From Candidatus Poseidoniales archaeon (GTDB taxonomy: Archaea > Thermoplasmatota > Poseidoniia > Poseidoniales > Thalassarchaeaceae): a stretch of DNA of 64,000 nt. The notes beneath the pieces are model-generated. The model saw only the letters and a program-made list of their open reading frames with translations, was not told where the DNA came from and did not search any database. The first letter of the stretch is position 1. Each line of letters starts with the position of its first letter. The DNA lies in the NCBI GenBank assembly GCA_028283505.1, contig JAPOFX010000006.1, positions 21,821 through 85,820 on the forward strand, in the 5' to 3' direction. Made by a program: the position numbers and the translations under genes. This document shows positions 9,918-19,615 of the stretch, piece after piece.

Positions 9918-10030
9918 TTGATGTGCCAAATATTCCCACATGTAGTGCAGTACATGTCGTAACCTCCTATGGATATTGGAAGTCCTCCGATATCCAATTT
10001 CGATCCACACCCCGGACAGCGGTCAGTCAT
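9914..10030 (-). CDS. 38-aa zinc-ribbon microprotein (not in the ORF track)
   Basis: Manual translation of the minus strand: MTDRCPGCGSKLDIGGLPISIGGYDMYCTTCGNIWHIN*; paired CxxC motifs. Confidence 0.72.
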   Translation of the reverse strand: MTDRCPGCGSKLDIGGLPISIGGYDMYCTTCGNIWHIN

Positions 10031-10074
10031 GGTGCTTGGAATGGGAACAGGTTATTCAAGCAATCTATGGCGAT

Positions 10075-10656
10075 TTATGCATCTCTGAATCTTTTCCACA
10101 ATTTTCTAATGGGAAATGCCATCTCACCAGCTCCCAATAATAGTATGAATCCTATTGCCGACAGTATAATTTCAACGAAACTAGCAAGGTGAATTTCGGG
10201 ATTAATAGTCACCAACTGTTCATCTAAAGTCGAGCCATCCTTTCCAGCAGTAACAAAGCGGTACTCTCCGGGATCTAGGATAAATTTGAAGCTACCATCT
10301 TCCGAATTCGGGCCTCCAGCTACGAAATCAAAATCATCTGACGTACACGTAGTGAGTCCATTCGAATCAGGCTCGCATTCTTCTGGGTAATCAGAAATCA
10401 CCCCAATCCAACTCCTGTCAGGCTCGTCCCATTCTAGTTCCATGCTAATTTCTAGTAAGATGAAAGCGTTGGGGACCTCGAGATCTTCCGTGGTCATGCC
10501 GACCATACATCCTACCGATTCGTCAGAGCATGGAACTATCGGCACATCTGTTCTCGAGTTATCTATGTCTAAACCAACAAGGCTACCTATTGTTATCAGG
10601 ATGCAAAGGCCACCAACCAAAAATGGGAACGATGCTAAAATTCTGACCATGTTCAT
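10075..10656 (-). CDS. Hypothetical membrane protein with N- and C-terminal TM segments
   Basis: ILASFPFLVGGLCILITIGSLVGL and VEIILSAIGFILLLGAGEMAF hydrophobic segments flank an acidic Cys-containing ectodomain. Confidence 0.65.
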   Translation of the reverse strand: MNMVRILASFPFLVGGLCILITIGSLVGLDIDNSRTDVPIVPCSDESVGCMVGMTTEDLEVPNAFILLEISMELEWDEPDRSWIGVISDYPEECEPDSNGLTTCTSDDFDFVAGGPNSEDGSFKFILDPGEYRFVTAGKDGSTLDEQLVTINPEIHLASFVEIILSAIGFILLLGAGEMAFPIRKLWKRFRDA

Positions 10657-10675
10657 TGAATCTCACCCCCTCCTA

Positions 10676-10990
10676 TTACATGCCTGTCATCAGCTGAAGA
10701 AAAATCAGTAGAATCGCTATACCCGGGAATAGGTATAGCATTATTGTCAATCTCTTCCTTGAGGACTCCCTTTTTTTATTATTTTCAATGCAAGAAATAT
10801 CACTGCAGACCGCTGGTTCACTATCCAGAGGAATTGGTTTCCAGCAAACTACACAATGCCTGTGGGATTCAACATCAAGCAATTTGTTAGCGATTCTTTT
10901 TTTCTCAGAACGCCTCCTCTTATTCGCCGCTTCACGGGCCTCTTTAGCCGTCCTCATACCGGCGGTCGCTATTCTATCCGCCCTGCTCAA
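10676..10990 (-). CDS. Small zinc-ribbon protein with C-terminal TM helix (DUF2116-like)
   Basis: HCVVCWKPIPLDSEPAVCSDISCIENNKKRE..LTIMLYLFPGIAILLIFLQLM. Confidence 0.65.
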   Translation of the reverse strand: MSRADRIATAGMRTAKEAREAANKRRRSEKKRIANKLLDVESHRHCVVCWKPIPLDSEPAVCSDISCIENNKKRESSRKRLTIMLYLFPGIAILLIFLQLMTGM

Positions 10991-11697
10991 GAACTCCTCA
11001 CCCCTATTTCTGTACCCTTGAAGTCCCCACCAATTATCGCTTCTTTGATTAATTCCGTTTTCCTTCCATCGAGAATATTCAATATCATTCCTGACTCATG
11101 GGCCTCTCTTGCCCCGACGGGGTCGACAATTTGGGAGTCGCCTGCCTTGGTATATTCCGAAGAACCAATGATCTCAAGAAGCTGGTGATGAGTCAGGAAA
11201 TCATATGACTTAGCCTCTGGATTATGTTTTGGATCCTCATCGAAAACTCTGGGGACGTTTGTCGCGATGATACATTTTTTTGCATCTGATGCAATGGCGA
11301 AGCGAATGGCAACGGCATCTGTGGTGTGACCGGGATTTGTTCCTCCCATTACCACTACTTGCCTCTCTTCAAGCAGTAGAACTGCTTCATCGATACTTTT
11401 AGGTATGGTTCCAGAAACTGGAACGCCTGAATTTGAAAGAGACTCCCTAATTATTGTGGCATTAAGCCTTGTAGCTGCAATGCCGATTTTGTCTAGGTGC
11501 GACTCTTCGCTGATTAGGGGCCTTGCGAGCTCAATCCCTTCTCTTGCGGGAGCACCACCCCCGACTACAACACCGATCCGGTCATTCATAGACACTCTTT
11601 CTCTGATTATAGATACTAAGCCTTCCAGCCAAGTGTGTCTTTCCTCAATCTCAGGACGGAGCAGACTCCCTCCGAGTGCGACAATCACCGTCGTCAT
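10987..11697 (-). CDS. pyrH: Archaeal-type UMP kinase (amino acid kinase family)
   Basis: TVIVALGGSLLRP, VVGGGAPAREGIELAR, MGGTNPGHTTDAVAIRFA, ATNVPRVFDEDPK. Confidence 0.85.
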   Translation of the reverse strand: MTTVIVALGGSLLRPEIEERHTWLEGLVSIIRERVSMNDRIGVVVGGGAPAREGIELARPLISEESHLDKIGIAATRLNATIIRESLSNSGVPVSGTIPKSIDEAVLLLEERQVVVMGGTNPGHTTDAVAIRFAIASDAKKCIIATNVPRVFDEDPKHNPEAKSYDFLTHHQLLEIIGSSEYTKAGDSQIVDPVGAREAHESGMILNILDGRKTELIKEAIIGGDFKGTEIGVRSS

Positions 11698-11795
11698 CGA
11701 CTACTGAGCTAGGACGCTCCCTTTCAATGCCTTCGTCCAACCGCAGTCTAAGGGTTGAAATGCTGCCCCTCCGGCCTTATACTGGAGGTCCTGCC

Positions 11796-13043
11796 ATGTC
11801 CGACGAGATCGAAGCCCAGCAAAGGAGGTTACGCCTGAAGAAGGCCGTCGAAGACCTGTCTTCGATGAAAGGCATGGGGACGGAGTTAGTTTCTGTTGTA
11901 GTTCCTCCCGATAGAATGATCAGTGACGTTAGGCATCAGTTATCCAATGAGGCAGGTCAAGCCGCGAACATCAAATCAAAATTAACCAGGAAACATGTGT
12001 CTGATGCCATAGAATCAGCTATAGCGACTTTGAACAGATACAAAACCCCCGGTGAGAGGGGACTAGCTCTGTTTGTAGGCCATGTAATTGTCGGAAACAA
12101 TAAGACAAGACTGATGTCAATTGTTATCGACGACCCTCCAGACTCGTTTACCTCTTTCAGATACAGATGTGGTTCAACATTTGAAATCAGTCAGCTGGAA
12201 GAAATGCTCATTGATAGAACGGCTTATGGCCTGTTTGTAATCGACAGGTCCGAAGCAGCATACGGATTAGCTAGTGGCAAGAGGCTTCATTGTCAAGAAC
12301 ATGTTACTTCCTTAGTTCCTTCAAAACATGGAAGAGGGGGGCAATCAGCTCAGAGGTTCGAGAGGCTGATCGAAGAAGCTGCAGACAAGTTTTTCAAAAA
12401 ATCATCAGAAAGAGCTTCTTCATATTGGCTTCCAATGATAGATGACTTGCAAGGGATAATCATAGGAGGACCAGGAGCTACCAAAGATTATGTTGTGAAA
12501 AATGATTATTTTCATCATGAAATCAAGAAACTGATCAGAGAACCATTCTTCGATGTCGGGTACTCCAATGAGAGTGGCCTGAGGGAACTAGTTCAGAGGG
12601 CGGGTGGCCTGATGGATCAAATTGAATTGGATACTGAGAGGAGATTAGTTGACAGATTCTTGAGTGAGGTAATGAAATCTCATCCCAAAGCTACATACGG
12701 TGAAATGATGATTAGAAATGCCTTAGATCAAGGGGCCGTGGAGAGGCTCCTTATCTCAGAAAATGTTCGAAAAAGGAGAGTGTTATGGGTTTGCAGACAA
12801 TGCGGAGGAGAATGGGAAGGTACTCAGAGCAGGAGGTCCGAAATTCCAGTGTGCCCTAACTGTTCGTCTGAGGAGGTAATTGAGGACTCTGAGAGGTCGA
12901 TGGACCTCATCGACGAACTAACCGTTCTGGCAGGTCACACTTCTGCGGCAGTGACACTTATCTCCATGGATACAGAGGAGGGGGCAACTCTATTCGATGC
13001 CTTTGGGGGGATTGCCGCTCTACTCAGGTACCCAATTTCATGA
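11796..13043 (+). CDS. Peptide chain release factor aRF1
   Basis: GGQ motif KHGRGGQSAQRF, eRF1-type domains; start at MSDEIEAQQRRLRLKKA. Confidence 0.93.
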   Translation: MSDEIEAQQRRLRLKKAVEDLSSMKGMGTELVSVVVPPDRMISDVRHQLSNEAGQAANIKSKLTRKHVSDAIESAIATLNRYKTPGERGLALFVGHVIVGNNKTRLMSIVIDDPPDSFTSFRYRCGSTFEISQLEEMLIDRTAYGLFVIDRSEAAYGLASGKRLHCQEHVTSLVPSKHGRGGQSAQRFERLIEEAADKFFKKSSERASSYWLPMIDDLQGIIIGGPGATKDYVVKNDYFHHEIKKLIREPFFDVGYSNESGLRELVQRAGGLMDQIELDTERRLVDRFLSEVMKSHPKATYGEMMIRNALDQGAVERLLISENVRKRRVLWVCRQCGGEWEGTQSRRSEIPVCPNCSSEEVIEDSERSMDLIDELTVLAGHTSAAVTLISMDTEEGATLFDAFGGIAALLRYPIS

Positions 13044-13051
13044 GGTGAAAA

Positions 13052-14794
13052 ATGAGACAACTAATCCACGAATGTGCCCCCTTAATTCTCGAGGCAGTTT
13101 CTGATATGGGCATCGGGGATGAACATATTCTGAGTTTGTTGGGGCCAGCTACAGACACAAGGATGGCAGATGTGGCAATGCCATGCCATTCCCTGTCTGC
13201 ACTTCTAAAGAAGTCCCCAGTGAATGTTTCCGAGGAAATATCCAGTCTCATCTCTCCCTCCCTAGAGGGCATCGCCTTTACATCATCAGTTAATGGATTT
13301 GTTAATCTCAAGGCTCATCCGGAATGGCTCTCATCCAAAATGATGGCAATTCTTCAAGATGAGAGGCTGGGAGTGGTCAAAGATGACCCAAGAAAAATTG
13401 TTGTTGACTACTCAGCTCCAAACGTGGCCAAAGAGATGCACGTCGGCCACTTGAGATCAACTGTCATTGGAGATTCTATAGTCAGGATGCTCGAATTCAA
13501 GGGTCACAACGTTATCCGGGAGAATCACATTGGTGACTGGGGTACTCCATTCGGAATGCTCATTGAGCATCTCATCGATATTGGAGAGGAAGATCTAGCT
13601 TTGGAGAAGGGGATATCAGATTTCGATCACTTCTACAAAGAAGCCAGATCTAAGTTCGACAGTGATGAAGTCTTTGCAGATCGGTCAAGATCTAGGGTTG
13701 TACTTCTACAGGGCGAGGATGCCGATACCTTGCGTTTGTGGGGAATATTAGTCGGTGTCTCTACGACCTATTTCAACGAGGTTTACCAGATGCTGGATGT
13801 CCTTCTAGAGGATAACGACCTAATGGGGGAGTCAGCCTACAGGCATCTTCTCCCTCAGGTAGCTGAGAGGCTTCATGAATCAGGGTTATTGGAAAATAGC
13901 GATGGAGCCAGTGTTGTTTACCTGGGAGGAAAGTGGGTAAACAGAAAGGGCGAACCACTCCCCGTAATTATCAGAAAGGGTGATGGAGGCTTCAATTACT
14001 CCACTTCCGATCTGGCTTGTATTATCGATCGTGTCGAGAGACTATCCTGTGATGACCTACTGTATGTAGTCGGCACTCCTCAAAAACAGCATTTCGAGAT
14101 GGTTTTCGAAGTGGCATCAAGAGCAGGATTTATGCAAAGTAGACATAATGCTACCCATGTTAACTTTGGATCAGTTTTAGACTCCGATGGCCAGATGTTA
14201 AAGAGTAGGGCAGGTCATACGGTTAAGCTCGTTGACTTGTTGAGGGAGGCTGTATCAAGGGCCAAAGACTTGATTTCCCTAAAGAATCCAGATTTAAAGG
14301 GGGAAGAAAAGGAGATAGTCTCAAAGATGATAGGCATCGGTGCAGTGAAATATGCAGATTTATCGACAGATAGAGCCAGGGACTATACCTTTGACTGGGA
14401 AAAAATGCTGTCCTTCGAAGGGAATACCGCCCCATATCTGCAGTACTCACATGCTAGGATATGTAGAATATTTTCACTTTCCATTATGGACAGGGATGAC
14501 GTAAAAGACGCCAATGTAATTATTGGAACCGAGGAGGAGCTGAACTTAGCCAGATGTATCATGAACTTCTCAGAGGTCGTCGATAACGCATCTTCTACAC
14601 TCCACCCTCACAAATTATGCACTCATATCCACTCAACTTCCTCTGCTTTCGCGAGTTTTTACGAGGCTTGTCCAATACTGAAGACAGAGGATGAGGCCCT
14701 AATGAAAAGTAGGCTGGCATTATGCGACTTGACAGCTAGATCTATCTCTATCGGGCTGGGATTGCTAGGAATCCAGTCCCCAGAGAAGATGTAG
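13052..14794 (+). CDS. argS: Arginyl-tRNA synthetase
   Basis: DYSAPNVAKEMHVGHLRSTVIGDSI; GDGGFNYSTSDLACI; VDNASSTLHPHKLCTHIHSTSSAFASFYEACPIL. Confidence 0.95.
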   Translation: MRQLIHECAPLILEAVSDMGIGDEHILSLLGPATDTRMADVAMPCHSLSALLKKSPVNVSEEISSLISPSLEGIAFTSSVNGFVNLKAHPEWLSSKMMAILQDERLGVVKDDPRKIVVDYSAPNVAKEMHVGHLRSTVIGDSIVRMLEFKGHNVIRENHIGDWGTPFGMLIEHLIDIGEEDLALEKGISDFDHFYKEARSKFDSDEVFADRSRSRVVLLQGEDADTLRLWGILVGVSTTYFNEVYQMLDVLLEDNDLMGESAYRHLLPQVAERLHESGLLENSDGASVVYLGGKWVNRKGEPLPVIIRKGDGGFNYSTSDLACIIDRVERLSCDDLLYVVGTPQKQHFEMVFEVASRAGFMQSRHNATHVNFGSVLDSDGQMLKSRAGHTVKLVDLLREAVSRAKDLISLKNPDLKGEEKEIVSKMIGIGAVKYADLSTDRARDYTFDWEKMLSFEGNTAPYLQYSHARICRIFSLSIMDRDDVKDANVIIGTEEELNLARCIMNFSEVVDNASSTLHPHKLCTHIHSTSSAFASFYEACPILKTEDEALMKSRLALCDLTARSISIGLGLLGIQSPEKM

Positions 14795-14821
14795 TGACAA
14801 TAAAAACAAAGGGAAAAATCA

Positions 14822-15289
14822 TTACATTGATGATGCGAATTGCAATATCTCATCATAATTAGGCTCTACCCCGGGATTTTCAGCTTCCCAACGGTATTGG
14901 ATAACTCCTTCGCTGTCCACAATGAACACGACCCTATTCGCACTTACATACCCCTCAATCCCTCCAAGTCCCACGAAAGACGCGCCATAACTTTGTACAA
15001 CCTTCCTATCAATATCTGACAGGAGTGGGAAATCAATGCTATATTTTCTAGCAAACTCAGCATTTGCCCACGGGGAGTCTACGCTAATTCCAATAACTAC
15101 AGTTCCTGACTCACTAAGTTTGCTGAAGTTGTCCTGAAAAGTGCATATTTCTTTGTCGCAAACACCTGTAAATGCCCCTGGATAGAATGCCAAAATAACA
15201 TTTTTTCCATAGTAATCACTGAGGCTAACATCGCTCTTATCTGTCGTTTTTAGTGTAAAGGCGGGGGCGGTGTCTCCAATTTTGACCAT
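14822..15289 (-). CDS. Peroxiredoxin (AhpC/TSA, Bcp-like)
   Basis: [50 protein letters not shown]. Confidence 0.92.
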   Translation of the reverse strand: MVKIGDTAPAFTLKTTDKSDVSLSDYYGKNVILAFYPGAFTGVCDKEICTFQDNFSKLSESGTVVIGISVDSPWANAEFARKYSIDFPLLSDIDRKVVQSYGASFVGLGGIEGYVSANRVVFIVDSEGVIQYRWEAENPGVEPNYDEILQFASSM

Positions 15290-15353
15290 ACCCCCACCAG
15301 TGACCGGTAGCGTATATCGGTTTCGTTTTCCGACAAACCCTCATCCAATGCGG

Positions 15354-17072
15354 CTAAGTCCTTTCTCCGTAGGACAAGTATCTGACCAATGACCCTAGAA
15401 GGATTCCAGAAACAGCTAGGCTTTCTTCATTGAATCTATCCATTCTATCAAGATACGTGTGATACTCGCTAGATCCGGAACCATAGCATACCACGGCCCT
15501 GCCGTAATCTATACCATCATCTGGCCTATTATCAATTTCGTACACAAATGGTGCATGGTCCGAATTGTAAGGCATAGAACTAGAGGGAAGCCTGTTCACG
15601 TTAACATTGTACTTCGATGACAATTCCGGATAGACTTTGGAGAATTCAGAATTTATACCTCTAAGAATTTCCACATCCTTTGCACTATTCCCATAAATTG
15701 TTAAACCACTATTTCTCTCTAAGTCGACATGGTTCATGTCCATGTTGATGTGTAATCGCAAACCCTCGGATAACATTCCTCGATACTTGTCAACCCATTC
15801 TTTTGACCCCCAGAGGCCTTCTTCTTCCCCTCCCCATGTGCAGAAGTAAATGGTGTATTCAGGGTCTCCTAGTTCGGATTGGAGAATTGAGAACTGCCTA
15901 GCCATTTCTTGCAGTGTAGCGACACCAGATGTGTCATCCACTGCACCAGCTCCATTGTATACCGTATCATGATGCGCCCCAATGACAATCACTGACTCAG
16001 ATTTGCCCTCAATAATTCCACATGGGACATGAATAGTAGATATCGCCTGATTGTCGACATCGACCCTCATCTGTAATCTTCCGTCGCCACTAATGACATT
16101 CTCAGAAATAGCATTCCCAACACTCTTAGAGACCATTATGAAACCAAAAGAATCCGGAATGAAGTCAAATCTTGAGATGTCTATACCCTTGAAATAAGGG
16201 ACACAATCATTCATTATCAATTCATCACAATTCACCTTGGTGTTAACCGTAATCATTGAATTCACGTCATTTGCCAACGCTCTTTCCAGTAAATCTGTGT
16301 TCCCGTCTGTCCCATCTTCTATCCAGATCATCGCAATCTTACTCGCCGCAGAGGCCCAATCAGAATCTTCACTTCCGTTTCCGAGATCGATAATTTCAGC
16401 ATTATCTGAGTGGAAGATATCCACCGACCCGCTATAGCCTTGAATCACATAGTCCTCTCTGTGTGTGTATTGGATAATTTCACGATTCAAATCTGCTGCT
16501 GAGCACGGCGCGGGACCGCCAAATATTGAGCCTATGTCTCCAGGAATGCATATGGAGAGATCAGGCCCCTCGCCAATTTGGAAAATATTGACGTCAAATT
16601 CATCCATAGTGGATGGTATTCCCATTGAAGTAAAATTAGTCTTGATTGAGTTCGCAGTATTTTCCTCTTCGACAGTACCTGACATCCTGCCCTCCCACTC
16701 CGGGTGTCCCAAATCCACCAAGGTTTGGGCATAGTCCCTTGTCATAGCGTAATCGAACTCCAACAAAACATAGTCTGGCTCCCCTTTGAACAAATCCATT
16801 ATTTCATCACTGTAGATAATGGCCCCTCCGGATCCCCCGACCAGCAATACAGATACAACAATCAATGTAGACAGTGGGACACTCCGAACCCTTCCCAAAA
16901 AGTCTATTTTCCCGTCCTCAGGTTTTTTTTCGATGATAACCGCATCAAAAACTGAGTTTTCGAGACGATCAATAAGCACGTCCTTTCTACCGGAAACCGG
17001 CATACTCCTTGTCCTTAAAGCCTCTTTCAGTTCAGGAACGGAATAGTCAGACCAAGGTTTCGGGTCTTCCAT
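15354..17072 (-). CDS. Membrane-anchored M28 family peptidase with N-terminal SAP domain
   Basis: SAP-like YSVPELKEALRTRSMPVSGRKDVLIDRLE, one TM (LSTLIVVSVLLVGGSGGAIIY), M28 metal-ligand motifs IGAHHDT, AVDDTSG, GGEEEGLWGS, NMDMNHVD, NSDHAPF. Confidence 0.88.
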   Translation of the reverse strand: MEDPKPWSDYSVPELKEALRTRSMPVSGRKDVLIDRLENSVFDAVIIEKKPEDGKIDFLGRVRSVPLSTLIVVSVLLVGGSGGAIIYSDEIMDLFKGEPDYVLLEFDYAMTRDYAQTLVDLGHPEWEGRMSGTVEEENTANSIKTNFTSMGIPSTMDEFDVNIFQIGEGPDLSICIPGDIGSIFGGPAPCSAADLNREIIQYTHREDYVIQGYSGSVDIFHSDNAEIIDLGNGSEDSDWASAASKIAMIWIEDGTDGNTDLLERALANDVNSMITVNTKVNCDELIMNDCVPYFKGIDISRFDFIPDSFGFIMVSKSVGNAISENVISGDGRLQMRVDVDNQAISTIHVPCGIIEGKSESVIVIGAHHDTVYNGAGAVDDTSGVATLQEMARQFSILQSELGDPEYTIYFCTWGGEEEGLWGSKEWVDKYRGMLSEGLRLHINMDMNHVDLERNSGLTIYGNSAKDVEILRGINSEFSKVYPELSSKYNVNVNRLPSSSMPYNSDHAPFVYEIDNRPDDGIDYGRAVVCYGSGSSEYHTYLDRMDRFNEESLAVSGILLGSLVRYLSYGERT

Positions 17073-17132
17073 GGGGCTGTTGGATCATACTAATTATTGA
17101 ACCCATTCGGAACTAGCTCGATTATTTGCGGA

Positions 17133-17711
17133 TTAACCTAGGGAAGCTTCGTCGCCGGTCCAACGTCTTCCAATGTTATGTTGGACTCCCATCTGGTCAA
17201 GAATTCGTGCGACCACGAAATCTACAAGATCTTCAATGCTCTCAGGCGAGTTGTAGAAACCCGGATTTGCAGGTAGAATAACTACTCCCCAGGAGGACAA
17301 TTTGGCCATTGCCTCAAGATGAGGTGTTGGAGCGGGAGTTTCTCTTGGGACCAATATCAGTTTCCTTCTCTCTTTTATAGCCACCAACGCACTTCGTGTG
17401 GACAGATTATCCGATATACCAGCACCTATTTTCCCAATCGTGGTACCGCTTGCGGGACATATAACATACGCGTCATACAAAGCTGATCCTGATGCAGGAC
17501 GAGCGGCTAGATTCGCATTTTTATGCAAGGATACCCCAGGAATTTTAGCTAAGTCCTTTGAAGAAATTTCACACTCCAATTTAAGGTTTATATCCCCAGC
17601 CTTACTTACGATTAGGTCTATCTCCCATCCAGCCTTACTCAACTCCTCTATCAGTCTAACTCCGTACCGGGCCCCTGACGCCCCCGTCACCGCCACTACC
17701 GCACTAGGCAT
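17133..17711 (-). CDS. ubiX: UbiX-type flavin prenyltransferase
   Basis: VVAVTGASGARYGVRLIEEL; CPASGTTIGKIGAGISDNLSTRSALVAIKERRKLILVPRETP. Confidence 0.92.
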   Translation of the reverse strand: MPSAVVAVTGASGARYGVRLIEELSKAGWEIDLIVSKAGDINLKLECEISSKDLAKIPGVSLHKNANLAARPASGSALYDAYVICPASGTTIGKIGAGISDNLSTRSALVAIKERRKLILVPRETPAPTPHLEAMAKLSSWGVVILPANPGFYNSPESIEDLVDFVVARILDQMGVQHNIGRRWTGDEASLG

Positions 17712-17747
17712 GATGCGACGCTGATGACCTTGCCCTTGAATAGTTGC

Positions 17748-18941
17748 CTAGAGCCCTAGGATGGAAATCAATGAATCTGAAAGGTATTCATACTCTTCTT
17801 CGCTATTGTACAACTGAGCTGAAATCCTGATATATTTACTGTTATGATTGGGCCACGAAATTACCGGAACCTGTATTCTGTAATCATCATAAAGTTGGTT
17901 ATGTATTGGATCCCCATCAATCGGGATCGATACGATATCTTCGTTCCCGGGAAATTCAATAGATGACATGGAGGAAACCATGTAATCGGGCGTGGGGGGA
18001 GTGACATCTAGGACTTCACACAACAAGTCCCTTCCGAAAATTGCCATCTTGTGGTTTCTTTCCATAACCCCTGTCCATCCTCCAGGGGCCATGGAACCCA
18101 CATGCTCAATCGCATGTGGTATGCACAGCCACGGACTTGGGTCTCGAGTGCCAGTCCAATCGAATTCCAGCCTAAATTTTTCATTGGGCGCCAATTCACT
18201 TGAGTGGCCGTGTCCGATTACAAGTGGCTTTACCCCTTCCCTTTTGTCTTCCCTGATATGAAGGAATGCAGAGCCCTTTGGAGTACAAATCCATTTGTGA
18301 CAGTTACCAGTTATATAGGAAGCATTCAGTTTATCCACATCCAAAGGAACAATTCCCGGGCCGTGTGCCGCGTCTACCAGAACATCAACTCCCGTTTCTT
18401 GGATCATTTCTACTAGCTTCTCAAATGGCATTCTAATTCCTGTGGGACTTGACACAGTATCAATCATCGCCAGAACTGTTTTTTCGCTAATAGCAGACAT
18501 AATCGGGTTGATAATATCAGAATCGTCATCTATCATGAACGGAATCTTAACGACAACCGTCTTAGCTCCTGACCTTTTTGTTACAAAATCGATCGCATTT
18601 CTGCATGCTTGGTAAGCGTGATCTGGGACGATTATCTCATCTCCTTCCGATAGGTCAAGTGACCTAAGAATTGTATTGACCCCCGTAGTAGCATTAGCGA
18701 CGAATAACATGCCCTCAGGGTCGGCATTTAGGAATCTAGACAGCTCCAAAACAGAATCCTGCCACATCTCATTGCTTAGCCTCTCTACGAAGTGAACAGG
18801 ATCACTTTCCATCACTCTTCTAATCCTGTCCTGTTCTTTCATAACCGAAACAGGGGTTGCGCCGAATGATCCATGGTTCAGAAAAACGGTCTTTCGATCC
18901 AAACTCCAATGATTGAACATCTCGCCTTTCTCGGGAATCAT
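17748..18941 (-). CDS. Class V PLP-dependent aminotransferase (isopenicillin N epimerase-like)
   Basis: FLNHGSFGATPVSV, VDAAHGPGIVPLDV, ITGNCHKWICTPKGSAFLHI (PLP Lys region). Confidence 0.87.
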   Translation of the reverse strand: MIPEKGEMFNHWSLDRKTVFLNHGSFGATPVSVMKEQDRIRRVMESDPVHFVERLSNEMWQDSVLELSRFLNADPEGMLFVANATTGVNTILRSLDLSEGDEIIVPDHAYQACRNAIDFVTKRSGAKTVVVKIPFMIDDDSDIINPIMSAISEKTVLAMIDTVSSPTGIRMPFEKLVEMIQETGVDVLVDAAHGPGIVPLDVDKLNASYITGNCHKWICTPKGSAFLHIREDKREGVKPLVIGHGHSSELAPNEKFRLEFDWTGTRDPSPWLCIPHAIEHVGSMAPGGWTGVMERNHKMAIFGRDLLCEVLDVTPPTPDYMVSSMSSIEFPGNEDIVSIPIDGDPIHNQLYDDYRIQVPVISWPNHNSKYIRISAQLYNSEEEYEYLSDSLISILGL

Positions 18942-19606
18942 GATTCCTCCTCGCCAGGGTACTCTAAAACTGGTCTTCTTTTCAGAACAATTTCACATGT
19001 GGAAATAAACGCTTTCTGCATGCGTTGGGTATCTAAAGTCAAACCATCAAAGTCTTGTTTGTATCCAAGCTTATTCAGGCTGGTATGGACACCCTCTTCC
19101 AAGCCACATCCTGAAAGACCCTCGACCCTATCACCAGGTGTATCGACGTTAATTGACATTCCATGCCTGCTTACCCACTTGAGAAAAGACAGACCTATCG
19201 AGCAAACCTTGTATCCATCGACCCAAACTCCTTGCATAGCCTCATCTTTGTAGGAACTAATTCCACAATCCGCCAGGGCGGCAACCGCCCAATCCTCCAA
19301 CGCTCCAGTTATCGCTCTAACGTTCTGCATGTCCCCTTCCCACTTGATGATCGGGTATACAACCAATTGGCCTGGCCCATGCCAAGTAACTCCTCCTCCC
19401 CGATCCGTTTCGAACGTAGGATAGTCGTCTACTGAGGTCTTTTCTCTTTTGGCCTTGGGGCCCAGAGTAACGACCTCCTCATGTTCGACAAAAATTAGTT
19501 TATCCGATATCTCTCCATCTATCCTTTTCCTTTGGAGCTCCTTCATCAAATCAAATACAGCCGAGTAATTCATAACCCCAAGATTGAGTATGTGAATTTC
19601 CTTCAA
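18938..19606 (-). CDS. lipB: Lipoyl(octanoyl) transferase
   Basis: DRGGGVTWHGPGQLVVYPII; KVCSIGLSFLKWVSRHGMSINV; 4-nt overlap with the aminotransferase gene. Confidence 0.93.
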   Translation of the reverse strand: MKEIHILNLGVMNYSAVFDLMKELQRKRIDGEISDKLIFVEHEEVVTLGPKAKREKTSVDDYPTFETDRGGGVTWHGPGQLVVYPIIKWEGDMQNVRAITGALEDWAVAALADCGISSYKDEAMQGVWVDGYKVCSIGLSFLKWVSRHGMSINVDTPGDRVEGLSGCGLEEGVHTSLNKLGYKQDFDGLTLDTQRMQKAFISTCEIVLKRRPVLEYPGEEES

Positions 19607-19615
19607 CGATACACC

